A stretch of 64,000 nucleotides of DNA from CAIZQW01 sp942493055. Lineage in GTDB: Bacteria > Verrucomicrobiota > Kiritimatiellia > RFP12 > UBA1067. Numbering within the stretch: position 1 is the stretch's first letter; each line of letters opens with the position of its first letter. Under the pieces are notes generated by a model, which was not told where the DNA came from, did not search any database, and saw nothing but the letters and a program-made list of their open reading frames with translations. Made by a program: the position numbers and the translations under genes. Shown one piece after another: positions 17,901 through 24,675 of the stretch. The DNA is taken from the NCBI GenBank assembly GCA_942493055.1, contig OW818680.1, positions 2,728,001-2,792,000 of the forward strand, in the 5' to 3' direction.

Positions 17901-19317
17901 TCTTGACAAACCCGACAGCTCCGAAGGGTGAGGTGTCGATCGTCGGCATCGTCGTATTAGCAAAGCAGTGGAGGCCGACTCTTGATCCTGTCGCCAAGGT
18001 ATATTTTACGGTGTCCGTAAAGGCGGCTGCCATATCGGTCGCACTTACGAACGTGATGCCTGCGCCAGAGGCGACCCCGACGGTTCCAGCCGGAGCCGTC
18101 TCAAAGCCGAGGATGCCCTCTTCGACCGTGGTCGATCCTGTATAGTTCGGCTTGACGGTCAGCACGCCGGTTCCTGTTTTTTTGAGGGCGCCGGCCTCGG
18201 ACGCCTTGTCGGCCAGCGAATTACGGATGGAGACGCGTGTCGCCTGCCCGACGGTCTCCACGGTCGTGGTGTTGGCTCCGACATCCACAAGGTTAATATT
18301 GTTGAAGAGGTTCGTCTGGGAGGTCCGCACTTTCAAGGTGCCGCCGTCCAGATGGATCTCCGCGCGGTTCGCCACGGAGCCGATGATTCTGCGGAACTCG
18401 CGGTCCGTCTCCAGCGTACCGCCCTGATTCAGGTTGATCGTTCCCTTCGTGGCAATGGCGCCGGTGCTGGGGCGCGCCATGTATAGAGGAAGCGTGCCGT
18501 TGGCTACAAGGGTTCCCGCGTCCGAGATATTCACGATGCCTTCGGCCGTGGCTGTCGCATAGTTGCCTGCGCCGCCGACATGGAAGGCGCCGCCGGCATC
18601 GACTGCAACCGTACCGCCTGTGATGTTCCACGTCTCCTTGTTCTTCATGCCGATCGCCAAGCCGTAATTGTCATTGCCTGAATTGACGGTCAGAGAGCCG
18701 GATTGCATGTTGAAAGTCGTTTCCCCACTTCCACGGTTCGTCAGAATCATGTTCTTGCGCGTAACGGTGGTGCCGACGGTCCCGACAGGGCCGTTCCAGT
18801 CGACGGTCAAGGCGGCGTTCCTGCCTGTCCTGTCCTCGAGGTCTCCGAAAAACGAAAGCGACCCCGCACCGGTCATGGATACCGAGCCTGCGCCAAAGCC
18901 AACGACTTGACCGAAACTCAGGAGACGACCTGTTGAAACGCTCCACACCTGAGCCACGCCATTCGAGGTCTGCACGACATTGTTTAAATGCAAGTTCGCA
19001 CTGCCATTCAGTGTGATGCCGGCCGGGCCCACCAATGCTGTCACGCCCGAGCCATCGCCCGTGACAATGGTGCCGCCTGGATTTTCAACCCGAAGGCCTG
19101 CGATTGCGATTCCGCCAGCACCCACATTGACATTGGTTGCAGTGCCTGTGACTGTCGCATTCCAGACCAGCGTATCGTCCGCAGTCGGAACCGCATTCTC
19201 AGTCCATGCGCCAGCCTGATTCAAAACCGTCGTGTTGTTCGCCTTGTGCAGTTCCACTGCAAAAAGGGATGATACGCCCAATAACACCATACCCGTTACA
19301 ATAACCCTCTTATCCAT
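14989..19317 (-). CDS. Giant secreted autotransporter-associated beta-strand repeat protein
   Basis: This is a 1442-residue exported protein, with signal peptide MDKRVIVTGMVLLGVSSLFA and a ribosome site AAGGAGA. Nearly all of it is beta-helix-like repeats of the autotransporter-associated strand type (TIGR02601/PF12951), seen as recurrent units such as KTGTGVLTVKPNYTGSTTVEEGIL, GNGQGHTGNVAVAAGALTVGG and VKEGTNTTQTLTGLVAHTG. No PF03797-type translocator barrel follows. The chain ends GLLNVLEQGPQEGTMVIIR, sharing the terminal GT-x4-R pattern with the three other giants in the window. It probably forms an extended cell-surface or matrix fibre. Its promoter carries a palindrome that recurs at the adjacent response regulator gene, suggesting that this two-component system controls it. 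No catalytic domain was found. Confidence 0.85.
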   Translation of the reverse strand: MDKRVIVTGMVLLGVSSLFAVELHKANNTTVLNQAGAWTENAVPTADDTLVWNATVTGTATNVNVGAGGIAIAGLRVENPGGTIVTGDGSGVTALVGPAGITLNGSANLHLNNVVQTSNGVAQVWSVSTGRLLSFGQVVGFGAGSVSMTGAGSLSFFGDLEDRTGRNAALTVDWNGPVGTVGTTVTRKNMILTNRGSGETTFNMQSGSLTVNSGNDNYGLAIGMKNKETWNITGGTVAVDAGGAFHVGGAGNYATATAEGIVNISDAGTLVANGTLPLYMARPSTGAIATKGTINLNQGGTLETDREFRRIIGSVANRAEIHLDGGTLKVRTSQTNLFNNINLVDVGANTTTVETVGQATRVSIRNSLADKASEAGALKKTGTGVLTVKPNYTGSTTVEEGILGFETAPAGTVGVASGAGITFVSATDMAAAFTDTVKYTLATGSRVGLHCFANTTMPTIDTSPFGAVGFVKTGDGTLNVTGSQLANLAGNVDVLWGTLQVNTDAPFLPTATVTVRNGGMLQFSGAVSATVPNPIVLADGSPSIYLNRDGRTTTFTNTLSLLRTTAIRAFSAGQTAIFNGPITGAGDLYMTGGGAAITHLQTFNLNAKSSYSGNTVFYNEAGSSVRYNIGVDNALPVTSALHLGGSTWTSSQTYSMVNLNGFNQILTGLVDFNEAAAVRIVTNTTATASTLTISNTMDRAFSGRIGGRIDLVKQGTFTQTLTGNGQGHTGNVAVAAGALTVGGTSLQNADVTVANGARIQPNAAGTHKVSRTTLTGIGLASDSRGALYFGFAGVNTWDGELVLNGAARVGAYGGGLLTKNLTGPITGSGTLNFWAGGGAITHENLYVLTGASTFSGNVTFEASFGATLTVRLTGGNNRLPEGTPLYFNPIWDSGANRAFCRLDLAGTDQRSGGLSTRTVDHMDHCRAVVNSSASTTSTLTINTAGGTASYQGVIGASGPCVSAGAMNVIKQGAGAQIFVKGTNWVWIAGEAGTNRINANVTVNEGAIGFSETALLDASKTVTVGAGGALIAPDKATLEALTNDVRFVLAPSSAVGLYDTWDVTAADPNRLFYYSGNVTLAADNTAAFPNGVAFAGGVININRDGVLGDTVLGPVTAPVYLNGTTLKNTDNNPILSASRTLTLNASGAAFTAGWGKSLTLNSKVTGAGPFNVNCDSGKVILSNPLNDYAGHTTIGVNWAGAYSTSATLQLGASEVIPHGEGKGNLLFDAYAVSGAKLDLNGFNERVNGLLATLATATVTNTSATLSTFTLSGTEEGCTYAGRFGGALKIVKEGTNTTQTLTGLVAHTGATRYRFAPYKNSGETCVKAGTLVVSDSARFQTPGAVVAVEGGGTLRVESDAPFGGASSTVMLYAVATSASPTLDIPSGTTVTVRHFQLGGYFRKAGTYGAPDSGADYEVASLFTGGGLLNVLEQGPQEGTMVIIR

Positions 19318-19366
19318 AACTTGATCTCCTTGCTATTCATTTCTTCGCATACCCGTTTAAGCTTTA

Positions 19367-19413
19367 AATGTACAGCAGATGGCAGAATTTGCCTATACGC
19401 ATAAAGATGCGTA
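19367..19413 (-). promoter_or_regulatory. Promoter of the 1442-aa repeat protein with abutting palindrome
   Basis: On the minus strand TAGGCA (19390-19395) and TACATT (19367-19372) form -35 and -10 hexamers with a 17-base spacer. The -35 is poor. Immediately upstream, with no gap, lies TACGCATCTTTATGCGTA (19396-19413), a 7-bp inverted repeat with a 4-base centre. This is the layout of an activator site helping a weak promoter. The same core occurs at 20347-20363. Confidence 0.6.
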
Positions 19414-19430
19414 GGAGAAGATAGAAGAGA

Positions 19431-19607
19431 AGTTCTAAAGTGCTAAAGTGCTAAAGTTCTAAAGTGTGTTTTGAAACTGGAAACTCGAAACTGAAAACGT
19501 CTGCTTCCAGTGATGGTCGGCTTGTCTGATCCGAACGAGTGCTAGAGAGTGCCAGAGACTCTGTAGGTCTACTTTAGCACTTTAGAACTCTCGAACTTTA
19601 GAACTTC
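19431..19607. repeat. Inverted-arm element with 9-base microrepeats
   Basis: AGTTCTAAAGTGCTAAAG (19431-19448) is matched perfectly in inverse orientation at 19572-19589. Each arm continues with further copies of the 9-base word TTCTAAAGT/TGCTAAAGT. The 123 bases between the arms hold no gene. The element fills most of the spacer between the response regulator stop and the repeat-protein promoter. A similar word array (AACTTTAGCACTTTAGCACT) recurs at 62571-62590. Its function is unknown. Confidence 0.6.
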
Positions 19608-19616
19608 TTTATGGCC

Positions 19617-20357
19617 TCAGCGGTTGGCCAGATATTTAGCGACCGCCTCGCCGCGGGAGTGGACGTGCAATTTATTGTAGATGTGGCGCACGTTCATGCG
19701 GACCGTGTCGATACTCAGGCTGAGCTGGTCTGCAACCTCTTTGTAGCTTGCGCCGCCGGCCAGTTTTTCAAGGACTTGCGCCTCGCGGGGGGAGAGCGCT
19801 TCGAGCGTGGAGGCCCGCGTGCCCTTCTGATTGAAATACTGCACCACCTTGCGCGCAATATGGTCGCTCATGGGCGCGCCCCCCTCCTGCACCTGGCGGA
19901 TCGCCTCCAGTAATTTGTCCATGGGCGTGCGTTTGAGCAGATAGCCCCGGGCGCCCGCCAGCAGGGAGTTGAAAATATTCTCGCTCTCCTCGTAGACGGT
20001 GAGCATGAGAAACTGGACCTCCGGACAGAGTTCCTTCAGCCGCCGCACGCACTGGACCCCGTCCATGCCCGGCAGGTTGATGTCCATCAGCACGACATCC
20101 GGGCTCAACGCAGGGATCGCCTCTACAGCCGCCTCTGCCGTCCCGAAAGCACCCAGGCATGAAAAACCCGGGGCCTTCGCGAGTTCGCGGGCCAGGTTGT
20201 TACGGATCCACGCGTCATCCTCGACGATCGCCACGCGGGTGAGCAGGGTCGGCGCTTCCTGCTGCAGGGTGCGGGCCATCTTTTGAGTCGCGTCTTTTGT
20301 GGCTGTCATTTTTCCAGTATGGACTTTCATCGCCTCACTTTCAATCCGCATAAACAT
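19617..20357 (-). CDS. NarL/FixJ-type response regulator
   Basis: This is a 246-residue cytoplasmic two-component regulator. After a 40-residue N-terminal extension the receiver domain starts at RVAIVEDDAW, with the phosphorylated Asp at D92 in VVLMDINLPGMDG, Thr in MLTVYEESEN and Lys in RGYLLKRTP. A LuxR-type helix-turn-helix (LSPREAQVLEKLAGGASYKEVADQLSLSIDTVRMNVRHIYNKLHVHSR) occupies residues 185-240. It follows the sensor kinase gene by 10 bases and has GAAGGA before the ATG at 20357, so the two form a pair. A palindrome of the kind seen at the repeat-protein promoter covers its start codon, which suggests binding to its own gene. Shorter starts at internal Met codons have weaker ribosome sites. 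Confidence 0.92.
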   Translation of the reverse strand: MFMRIESEAMKVHTGKMTATKDATQKMARTLQQEAPTLLTRVAIVEDDAWIRNNLARELAKAPGFSCLGAFGTAEAAVEAIPALSPDVVLMDINLPGMDGVQCVRRLKELCPEVQFLMLTVYEESENIFNSLLAGARGYLLKRTPMDKLLEAIRQVQEGGAPMSDHIARKVVQYFNQKGTRASTLEALSPREAQVLEKLAGGASYKEVADQLSLSIDTVRMNVRHIYNKLHVHSRGEAVAKYLANR

Positions 20358-20363
20358 GCGTAG
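20347..20363. promoter_or_regulatory. Candidate operator over the response regulator start codon
   Basis: CGCATAAACATGCGTAG differs by one base from the stretch CGCATAAAGATGCGTAG at 19399-19415 upstream of the repeat-protein promoter. Minus-strand reading gives CTACGCATGTTTATGCG, so the ATG start codon of the regulator lies inside the palindrome. Binding here would be expected to interfere with expression of the regulator (autorepression). This is an inference from the shared sequence only. Confidence 0.45.
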
Positions 20364-20367
20364 TCCT

Positions 20368-23364
20368 TCAGCGCAAGGGAATCTCCAGGATCACGCAGGT
20401 CCCCTTCCCCGGCGCGCTCTCCACCCGGCAACTGCCGCCAATGGATTTCATCCGCTGGTGCATGTTCTCCAGACCGTCGGACTCTGCCTGGCCGGATCCC
20501 GGCGTGAACCCGCAGCCGTCATCCTCCACGGTCAGCGCGAGCCTGTCGGGCGCCAATGCCAAGGCCAGCCGGACGCGCTGGGGATGTCCATGTTTCACCG
20601 CGTTATTCAGGGCCTCCTTGAATGCCATGAAGAGGTTGTGGCGGACCTCTCCGGTGAGGGTGAGACGCGGCAGATCCAGGGGCAGATCGAGCTTGTAGGA
20701 AATCTGCGCAGGGCGCAGGAACTCACGGGTATACTGAATCAAATAATTGATGGAATTTTCCAGCGTGTCGTTTTTCGGATTGATGGCCCAGACGATTTCG
20801 TCCATGGAGAGGATGGTTTCGCGCGTGGTCTCGGCGACCTCTTGGACCAGGGTCTGACAGGCTGCGGGCAGCCCGGCCTCGCGGCTCACCATCTCATTTT
20901 GCAAACCGATCTTGGTCAGCTTGGCGCCGACCCGGTCATGAATGTCGCGGGCAATGCGCAGACGTTCCGCCTCAAGCGAACGTTCGCGTTCGACCTGTGC
21001 GAGCCGCCGACGCATCCGTTGGCGGGAGAGACGCCAGATCCCGGCACCCAGCACCAACAGCAGGAGCGCGGCCCCGGCAACCTGCAAACTCCGGCGCTGC
21101 CACCAGAGGGGCAGGAGGCGGAGGACGGGCGCGTGGAGGAGTTCAGCCACCTGTCCATCCCGCATCATCACCTGGAGGCTGAAGGGGTAGTCAGCGGGTT
21201 GCAGCTTTTCAAAGAGCGCTTCACGCGAGCGTGTCCACGGACTCCACGCAACGGCCTCGTCGCCCAGGCGATGGCGGAAGAGCACCCGCCCGCCCTCTGC
21301 GGGGTTGGAGGCCAGATACCGGATCGTCACCACACGCGAGCCCGCCGGCACGGTGAGCACATCCGGGGGTCTGGACTGGGGGCCGTCAAAGGGGTTCTTC
21401 TGCCAGAGCGCACGTCCCTCAGCCGACACCTCGTCCAGGAGCGGTTCCACGGTGCCGGAGGAGGTGCTCAGGCGCTGAGGCTCGACCACGGCCAGACCGT
21501 CTTGCGTTGGGAAAAGAAGACGCCCGTCTCTCAGACGGCAGCCTGCATTGCCGAAGCCCCCGGAGCAGAGCTCGCTGTCCAGCCCGTCCTCGCGGCCATA
21601 CCAGACCACTTTCGGAGAGGGCCCCGAGGGTGCGATGCTCGCGATACCGTGCAGGGTGCCGATCCAGAGCAGGCCGGAGGCATCCTCGAGGATCTGCACG
21701 ACCGTACCCAGCCGTTGAGCGGCGAAGGGATGCCACACGCCGTCGTCGCCTCGCCACGCCAGCCCGCGCGGCCCGCCCGCCCAGAGACGTCCCCGGGAAT
21801 CGACGCGCAGCGCACGGACATCCGCAAAGGGCGCTCCGCGCTCCGTGCTTGTCTTGGACGTTTGCAGCCCTTCCGGCTCAACAGCAATGACCCCCTGCCG
21901 GTCACTGGCGGCCCACAGCTTCCCGTCCGCTGTGCGCGCAAGGGCGTTCACCGCATACTGCTCCGAGCCTGAGGCCCAGCTCAGCTCTGCGTCGTGAGCC
22001 TGCTCAAACATCAGTCCGCGCTGCGTGCCGGCCCAGATCCGCCCCGTGGGTTCCACGAGCAGCGACCTGATCCCGAAATCCATCCACGGCACTTTTTTAC
22101 TCGGATAGATCAGGTCCGTCTTCCCCTTGCTGTAGCGGAGCAGACTGCCGCCCGTCGGACCGATCAGCAGCTTCTCCTGCAAATCTTCGGCAAGGGCCAG
22201 AACCGTCGCCTCTTTATAGAGCTTCGGAATCTCCATGCGCTCGAGACCGTCGAGCGGACCGCTCCAGAGTCCCGCATTGGCAATGCCCGCATAGAGCACG
22301 CCATCCCGACGTTCATAGACCGCAGAGAAGGTTTGCACAGTAGGCCCTTCCGGCGCACGGACCATCGTGATCCGCCGCTCACGCAGGCAGAGGAGCCCGC
22401 CGCCCTCCAGCCCCGCCCACAGCTCGCCGGCCTGTCCGACCTGCAACGCGAGGACCCCCGAGGGTGCGAGCCCGCCCGGCTCCAGGCGCCCCCACTCGTC
22501 TCCATCCCACCGGAAGAGCCCGTCCGCCGTGCCGACCCACAGCTCGTTTCCGTTACGTTCGACCATCACCTCCACGCCCATGCGCACAGGCCACTCGCCG
22601 ACGGGCCGGGGCAATGTTTCCCAGACGCCACCCCGCAACACATAGAAGCGATCCGGATGCCCGTACAGCCAGACCTGCCCGGAGAGACCCACGCAGACGC
22701 GCTCAAAATTGGCCTCGCCGGCCGCTGCAATGAGATCGACCTCTTTAAATTGTCCCTCTGAAAACCGGTACAACCCCGTCGTCGCCGAAATCCATATATT
22801 GCTGCCGGAGGCCTCCGGCGCGGCCCAGGTGAAAATACCCTGCTCTCTCCGCATCCCTTCCGGCGCACGAAAGAAGAGCGGTTCGCTGCCCTTCATGAAC
22901 AGGAGACCGTCGACCCGAAGGGTCCAAACCCCCGCAGGGGTCTTGAAGGTCATCACATCCCGGCCAGGGGGCAGCTTGCTGGCTGGCGCATCCCGGCCCC
23001 ACGCGCCCTCCCTGAACCAGAGCCCCTCCGGCTGCATGTGGATGTAGAGCCGTCGATCGTGTGTGATCTCAAACGACTTGATCACCTTTCCGTTTGCAGG
23101 AAAGGCCTCAAAGGCTGCAGGGGTGGTGACAACGTGTGCGCCGTCGAAACGCCAGACCTCGGAGTCGGAGACCCCCCAGAGCAGATTGTCCGGACCGTAT
23201 TCCAGATCCTTGACCGAGTTGCCGGGCAAGCCGTCGTCGGTCGTCCAGCGCTGCACCGTGAAGGAGCGCTCAAGCGGCGCCAGCGCGGCCTGTAGCAGAC
23301 AGAGGGGGGCGCAGACCACCCCCGCCAGAAGCACTGTGCATCGTCTATTGAGTTGACTCACCAT
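20368..23364 (-). CDS. Two-component sensor kinase with regulator-propeller sensor
   Basis: This is a 998-residue membrane sensor. A signal/anchor (RRCTVLLAGVVCAPLCLLQAALA) is followed by about 650 residues of propeller repeats (WTTDDGLPGNSVKDLEYGPDNLLWG, LRVDSRGRLWAGGPRGLAW, ILEDASGLLWIGTLHGI). A Y_Y_Y-like beta-sandwich, one transmembrane helix (VAGAALLLLVLGAGIW, about 755-775), a HisKA_3 domain with H809 in RIARDIHDRVG, and a HATPase_c domain (NNAVKHGH, VEDDGCGF, GLENMHQRMKSIGG) complete it. Such propeller kinases in Bacteroidetes sense glycan fragments, and a similar role is likely here because a polysaccharide operon lies about 5 kb away. Unlike hybrid systems, the regulator is a separate downstream gene. 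Confidence 0.92.
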   Translation of the reverse strand: MVSQLNRRCTVLLAGVVCAPLCLLQAALAPLERSFTVQRWTTDDGLPGNSVKDLEYGPDNLLWGVSDSEVWRFDGAHVVTTPAAFEAFPANGKVIKSFEITHDRRLYIHMQPEGLWFREGAWGRDAPASKLPPGRDVMTFKTPAGVWTLRVDGLLFMKGSEPLFFRAPEGMRREQGIFTWAAPEASGSNIWISATTGLYRFSEGQFKEVDLIAAAGEANFERVCVGLSGQVWLYGHPDRFYVLRGGVWETLPRPVGEWPVRMGVEVMVERNGNELWVGTADGLFRWDGDEWGRLEPGGLAPSGVLALQVGQAGELWAGLEGGGLLCLRERRITMVRAPEGPTVQTFSAVYERRDGVLYAGIANAGLWSGPLDGLERMEIPKLYKEATVLALAEDLQEKLLIGPTGGSLLRYSKGKTDLIYPSKKVPWMDFGIRSLLVEPTGRIWAGTQRGLMFEQAHDAELSWASGSEQYAVNALARTADGKLWAASDRQGVIAVEPEGLQTSKTSTERGAPFADVRALRVDSRGRLWAGGPRGLAWRGDDGVWHPFAAQRLGTVVQILEDASGLLWIGTLHGIASIAPSGPSPKVVWYGREDGLDSELCSGGFGNAGCRLRDGRLLFPTQDGLAVVEPQRLSTSSGTVEPLLDEVSAEGRALWQKNPFDGPQSRPPDVLTVPAGSRVVTIRYLASNPAEGGRVLFRHRLGDEAVAWSPWTRSREALFEKLQPADYPFSLQVMMRDGQVAELLHAPVLRLLPLWWQRRSLQVAGAALLLLVLGAGIWRLSRQRMRRRLAQVERERSLEAERLRIARDIHDRVGAKLTKIGLQNEMVSREAGLPAACQTLVQEVAETTRETILSMDEIVWAINPKNDTLENSINYLIQYTREFLRPAQISYKLDLPLDLPRLTLTGEVRHNLFMAFKEALNNAVKHGHPQRVRLALALAPDRLALTVEDDGCGFTPGSGQAESDGLENMHQRMKSIGGSCRVESAPGKGTCVILEIPLR

Positions 23365-23420
23365 GGCTGATTACTTTACCCCGACGCCCCCTCTCTTGGC
23401 GAGCGAAATAATAGTGAAAT

Positions 23421-24413
23421 TTAGAGACCGAGATAGGCTTTCACAGCGGGCGTGAGCACCGCGGGTGCATGCGGAAGCTTTGTTAAGTCGAAGCGCGGAA
23501 TGAGATCGCGCAGAGAAATATGTTCGCCCCAGGCAGCCCAGCCGCACCACCACGCCAGCAGGCCGATGATCTGCTCAGGAGGAAGCCCTGCCTCGCGCAG
23601 CGCGCCGATACGCGTATCGCCATGACGTTTGGCAAGGCGCCTGCCGTCTTCGCTCACCACCAGCGGCACATGGAGGAAGGCGGGCGGCGTGAGCCCGAGT
23701 GCGCGATAGAGCAGGAGCTGTCGCGGAGTCGCAGGCAACAGATCATCCCCGCGCACCACTTCCGTGATGCCCATGGCTGCATCGTCCACAACAACCGCGA
23801 GCATATACCCCGCGCCTTGCGCCTCACGCGCCAACACAAAATCACCGACCGCAAGCGACACGTCTTGTGCGTACGCACCTGCAAACAAATCTGTAAATGT
23901 AATTTTACTGTTTCCAGCTTTTGCACAATTCAAGCGCCAGGCTGGCAAGCGGCCCAGAGGCAACTGCTGTACCGCTTCGCTGTAACTCTCAAAACGATCC
24001 CGACACGTGCCTGCATAGAAAAGACCGTCTTCCGCATGCGGAGCAGACTGGCCGGTCTCCACATCGCGACGCGTGCAGACGCACGGATAGACAAGCCCCT
24101 GTTGACGCAGCGTCTCTAAGGCCTTTGCATAACAGGCCGTCCTCTCCGTTTGGGTGTAGGGCGCATGCGGGCCGCCCACATCCGGGCCTTCATCCCAGTC
24201 AAAGCCCAGCCAGCGCAGGTCCTCCAGCGCCGCACGGGCCGCGCCAGCTTTATTCTTGGGATGATCCAGGTCTTCCATGCGCAACACCATCGTCCCGCCG
24301 GCTGCGCGAATGCGCAGCCACGCGATCAAAAACGTCCGCGCATTCCCGAGGTGCAAGGCACCTGTCGGGCTCGGCGCGAGGCGTCCGCGCAAGGGTGTAA
24401 AAAAGCTCTCCAT
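23421..24413 (-). CDS. gluQ: Glutamyl-Q tRNA(Asp) synthetase
   Basis: This is a 330-residue enzyme that attaches glutamate to queuosine at the wobble position of tRNA(Asp). It is a truncated class I GluRS-like protein lacking the anticodon-binding domain, which fits its length. Visible motifs are the HIGH-like PSPTGALHLGN, MEDLDHP, a zinc site (C-x-C in YPCVCTRR and Y-x3-C in FYAGTC), VRGDDLLPATPRQLLLYRALG and the KMSKS-like LAKRHGD. The ATG at 24413 gives the canonical N-terminus (MESFFTPLRGRLAPSPTGALHLG). It precedes the sensor kinase by 56 bases on the same strand and may share its transcript. Confidence 0.92.
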   Translation of the reverse strand: MESFFTPLRGRLAPSPTGALHLGNARTFLIAWLRIRAAGGTMVLRMEDLDHPKNKAGAARAALEDLRWLGFDWDEGPDVGGPHAPYTQTERTACYAKALETLRQQGLVYPCVCTRRDVETGQSAPHAEDGLFYAGTCRDRFESYSEAVQQLPLGRLPAWRLNCAKAGNSKITFTDLFAGAYAQDVSLAVGDFVLAREAQGAGYMLAVVVDDAAMGITEVVRGDDLLPATPRQLLLYRALGLTPPAFLHVPLVVSEDGRRLAKRHGDTRIGALREAGLPPEQIIGLLAWWCGWAAWGEHISLRDLIPRFDLTKLPHAPAVLTPAVKAYLGL

Positions 24414-24550
24414 AAAATACAATTTGTCAAGAATAAATGAATACTTTTTTTCTGAACATCGAAGGCGCGTATCATACTGAAGTCAGCCCCTAAAGGAAAG
24501 GGAAAAAAGAGCGGTCGAACCTCCTTGAAAATCAAGGACTTACAAAAAAA

Positions 24551-24598
24551 CCACAAAATATGGTGGACAAGCTCCCCGAGAGATACTATATATAGAAC
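24551..24598 (+). promoter_or_regulatory. nrdJ promoter with two NrdR-like boxes
   Basis: CCACAAAATATGGTGG (24551-24566) and ATACTATATATAGAAC (24583-24598) both fit the 16-bp NrdR-box pattern. Their starts are 32 bases apart, about three helical turns, which is the usual spacing. A promoter, TGGACA (24564-24569), 17-base spacer, TATATA (24587-24592), lies between and over the boxes, so one covers the -35 and the other the -10. Repression by NrdR bound to ATP/dATP is the expected control. nrdR itself is not in the window. Confidence 0.75.
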
Positions 24599-24675
24599 TG
24601 TTTCACAGGGGTGGAGCGTTCATTTTCTGTGTGTAACTGGACGAGTCAAAGTCTTATTAAGGGACCTCTGACGCT

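Noticed and set aside
19540..19590. GAGTGCTA and TTAGCACTT words as a CIRCE heat-shock operator
   Set aside because: CIRCE has TTAGCACTC first, then nine bases, then GAGTGCTAA; here the order and spacing are wrong and no heat-shock gene follows.
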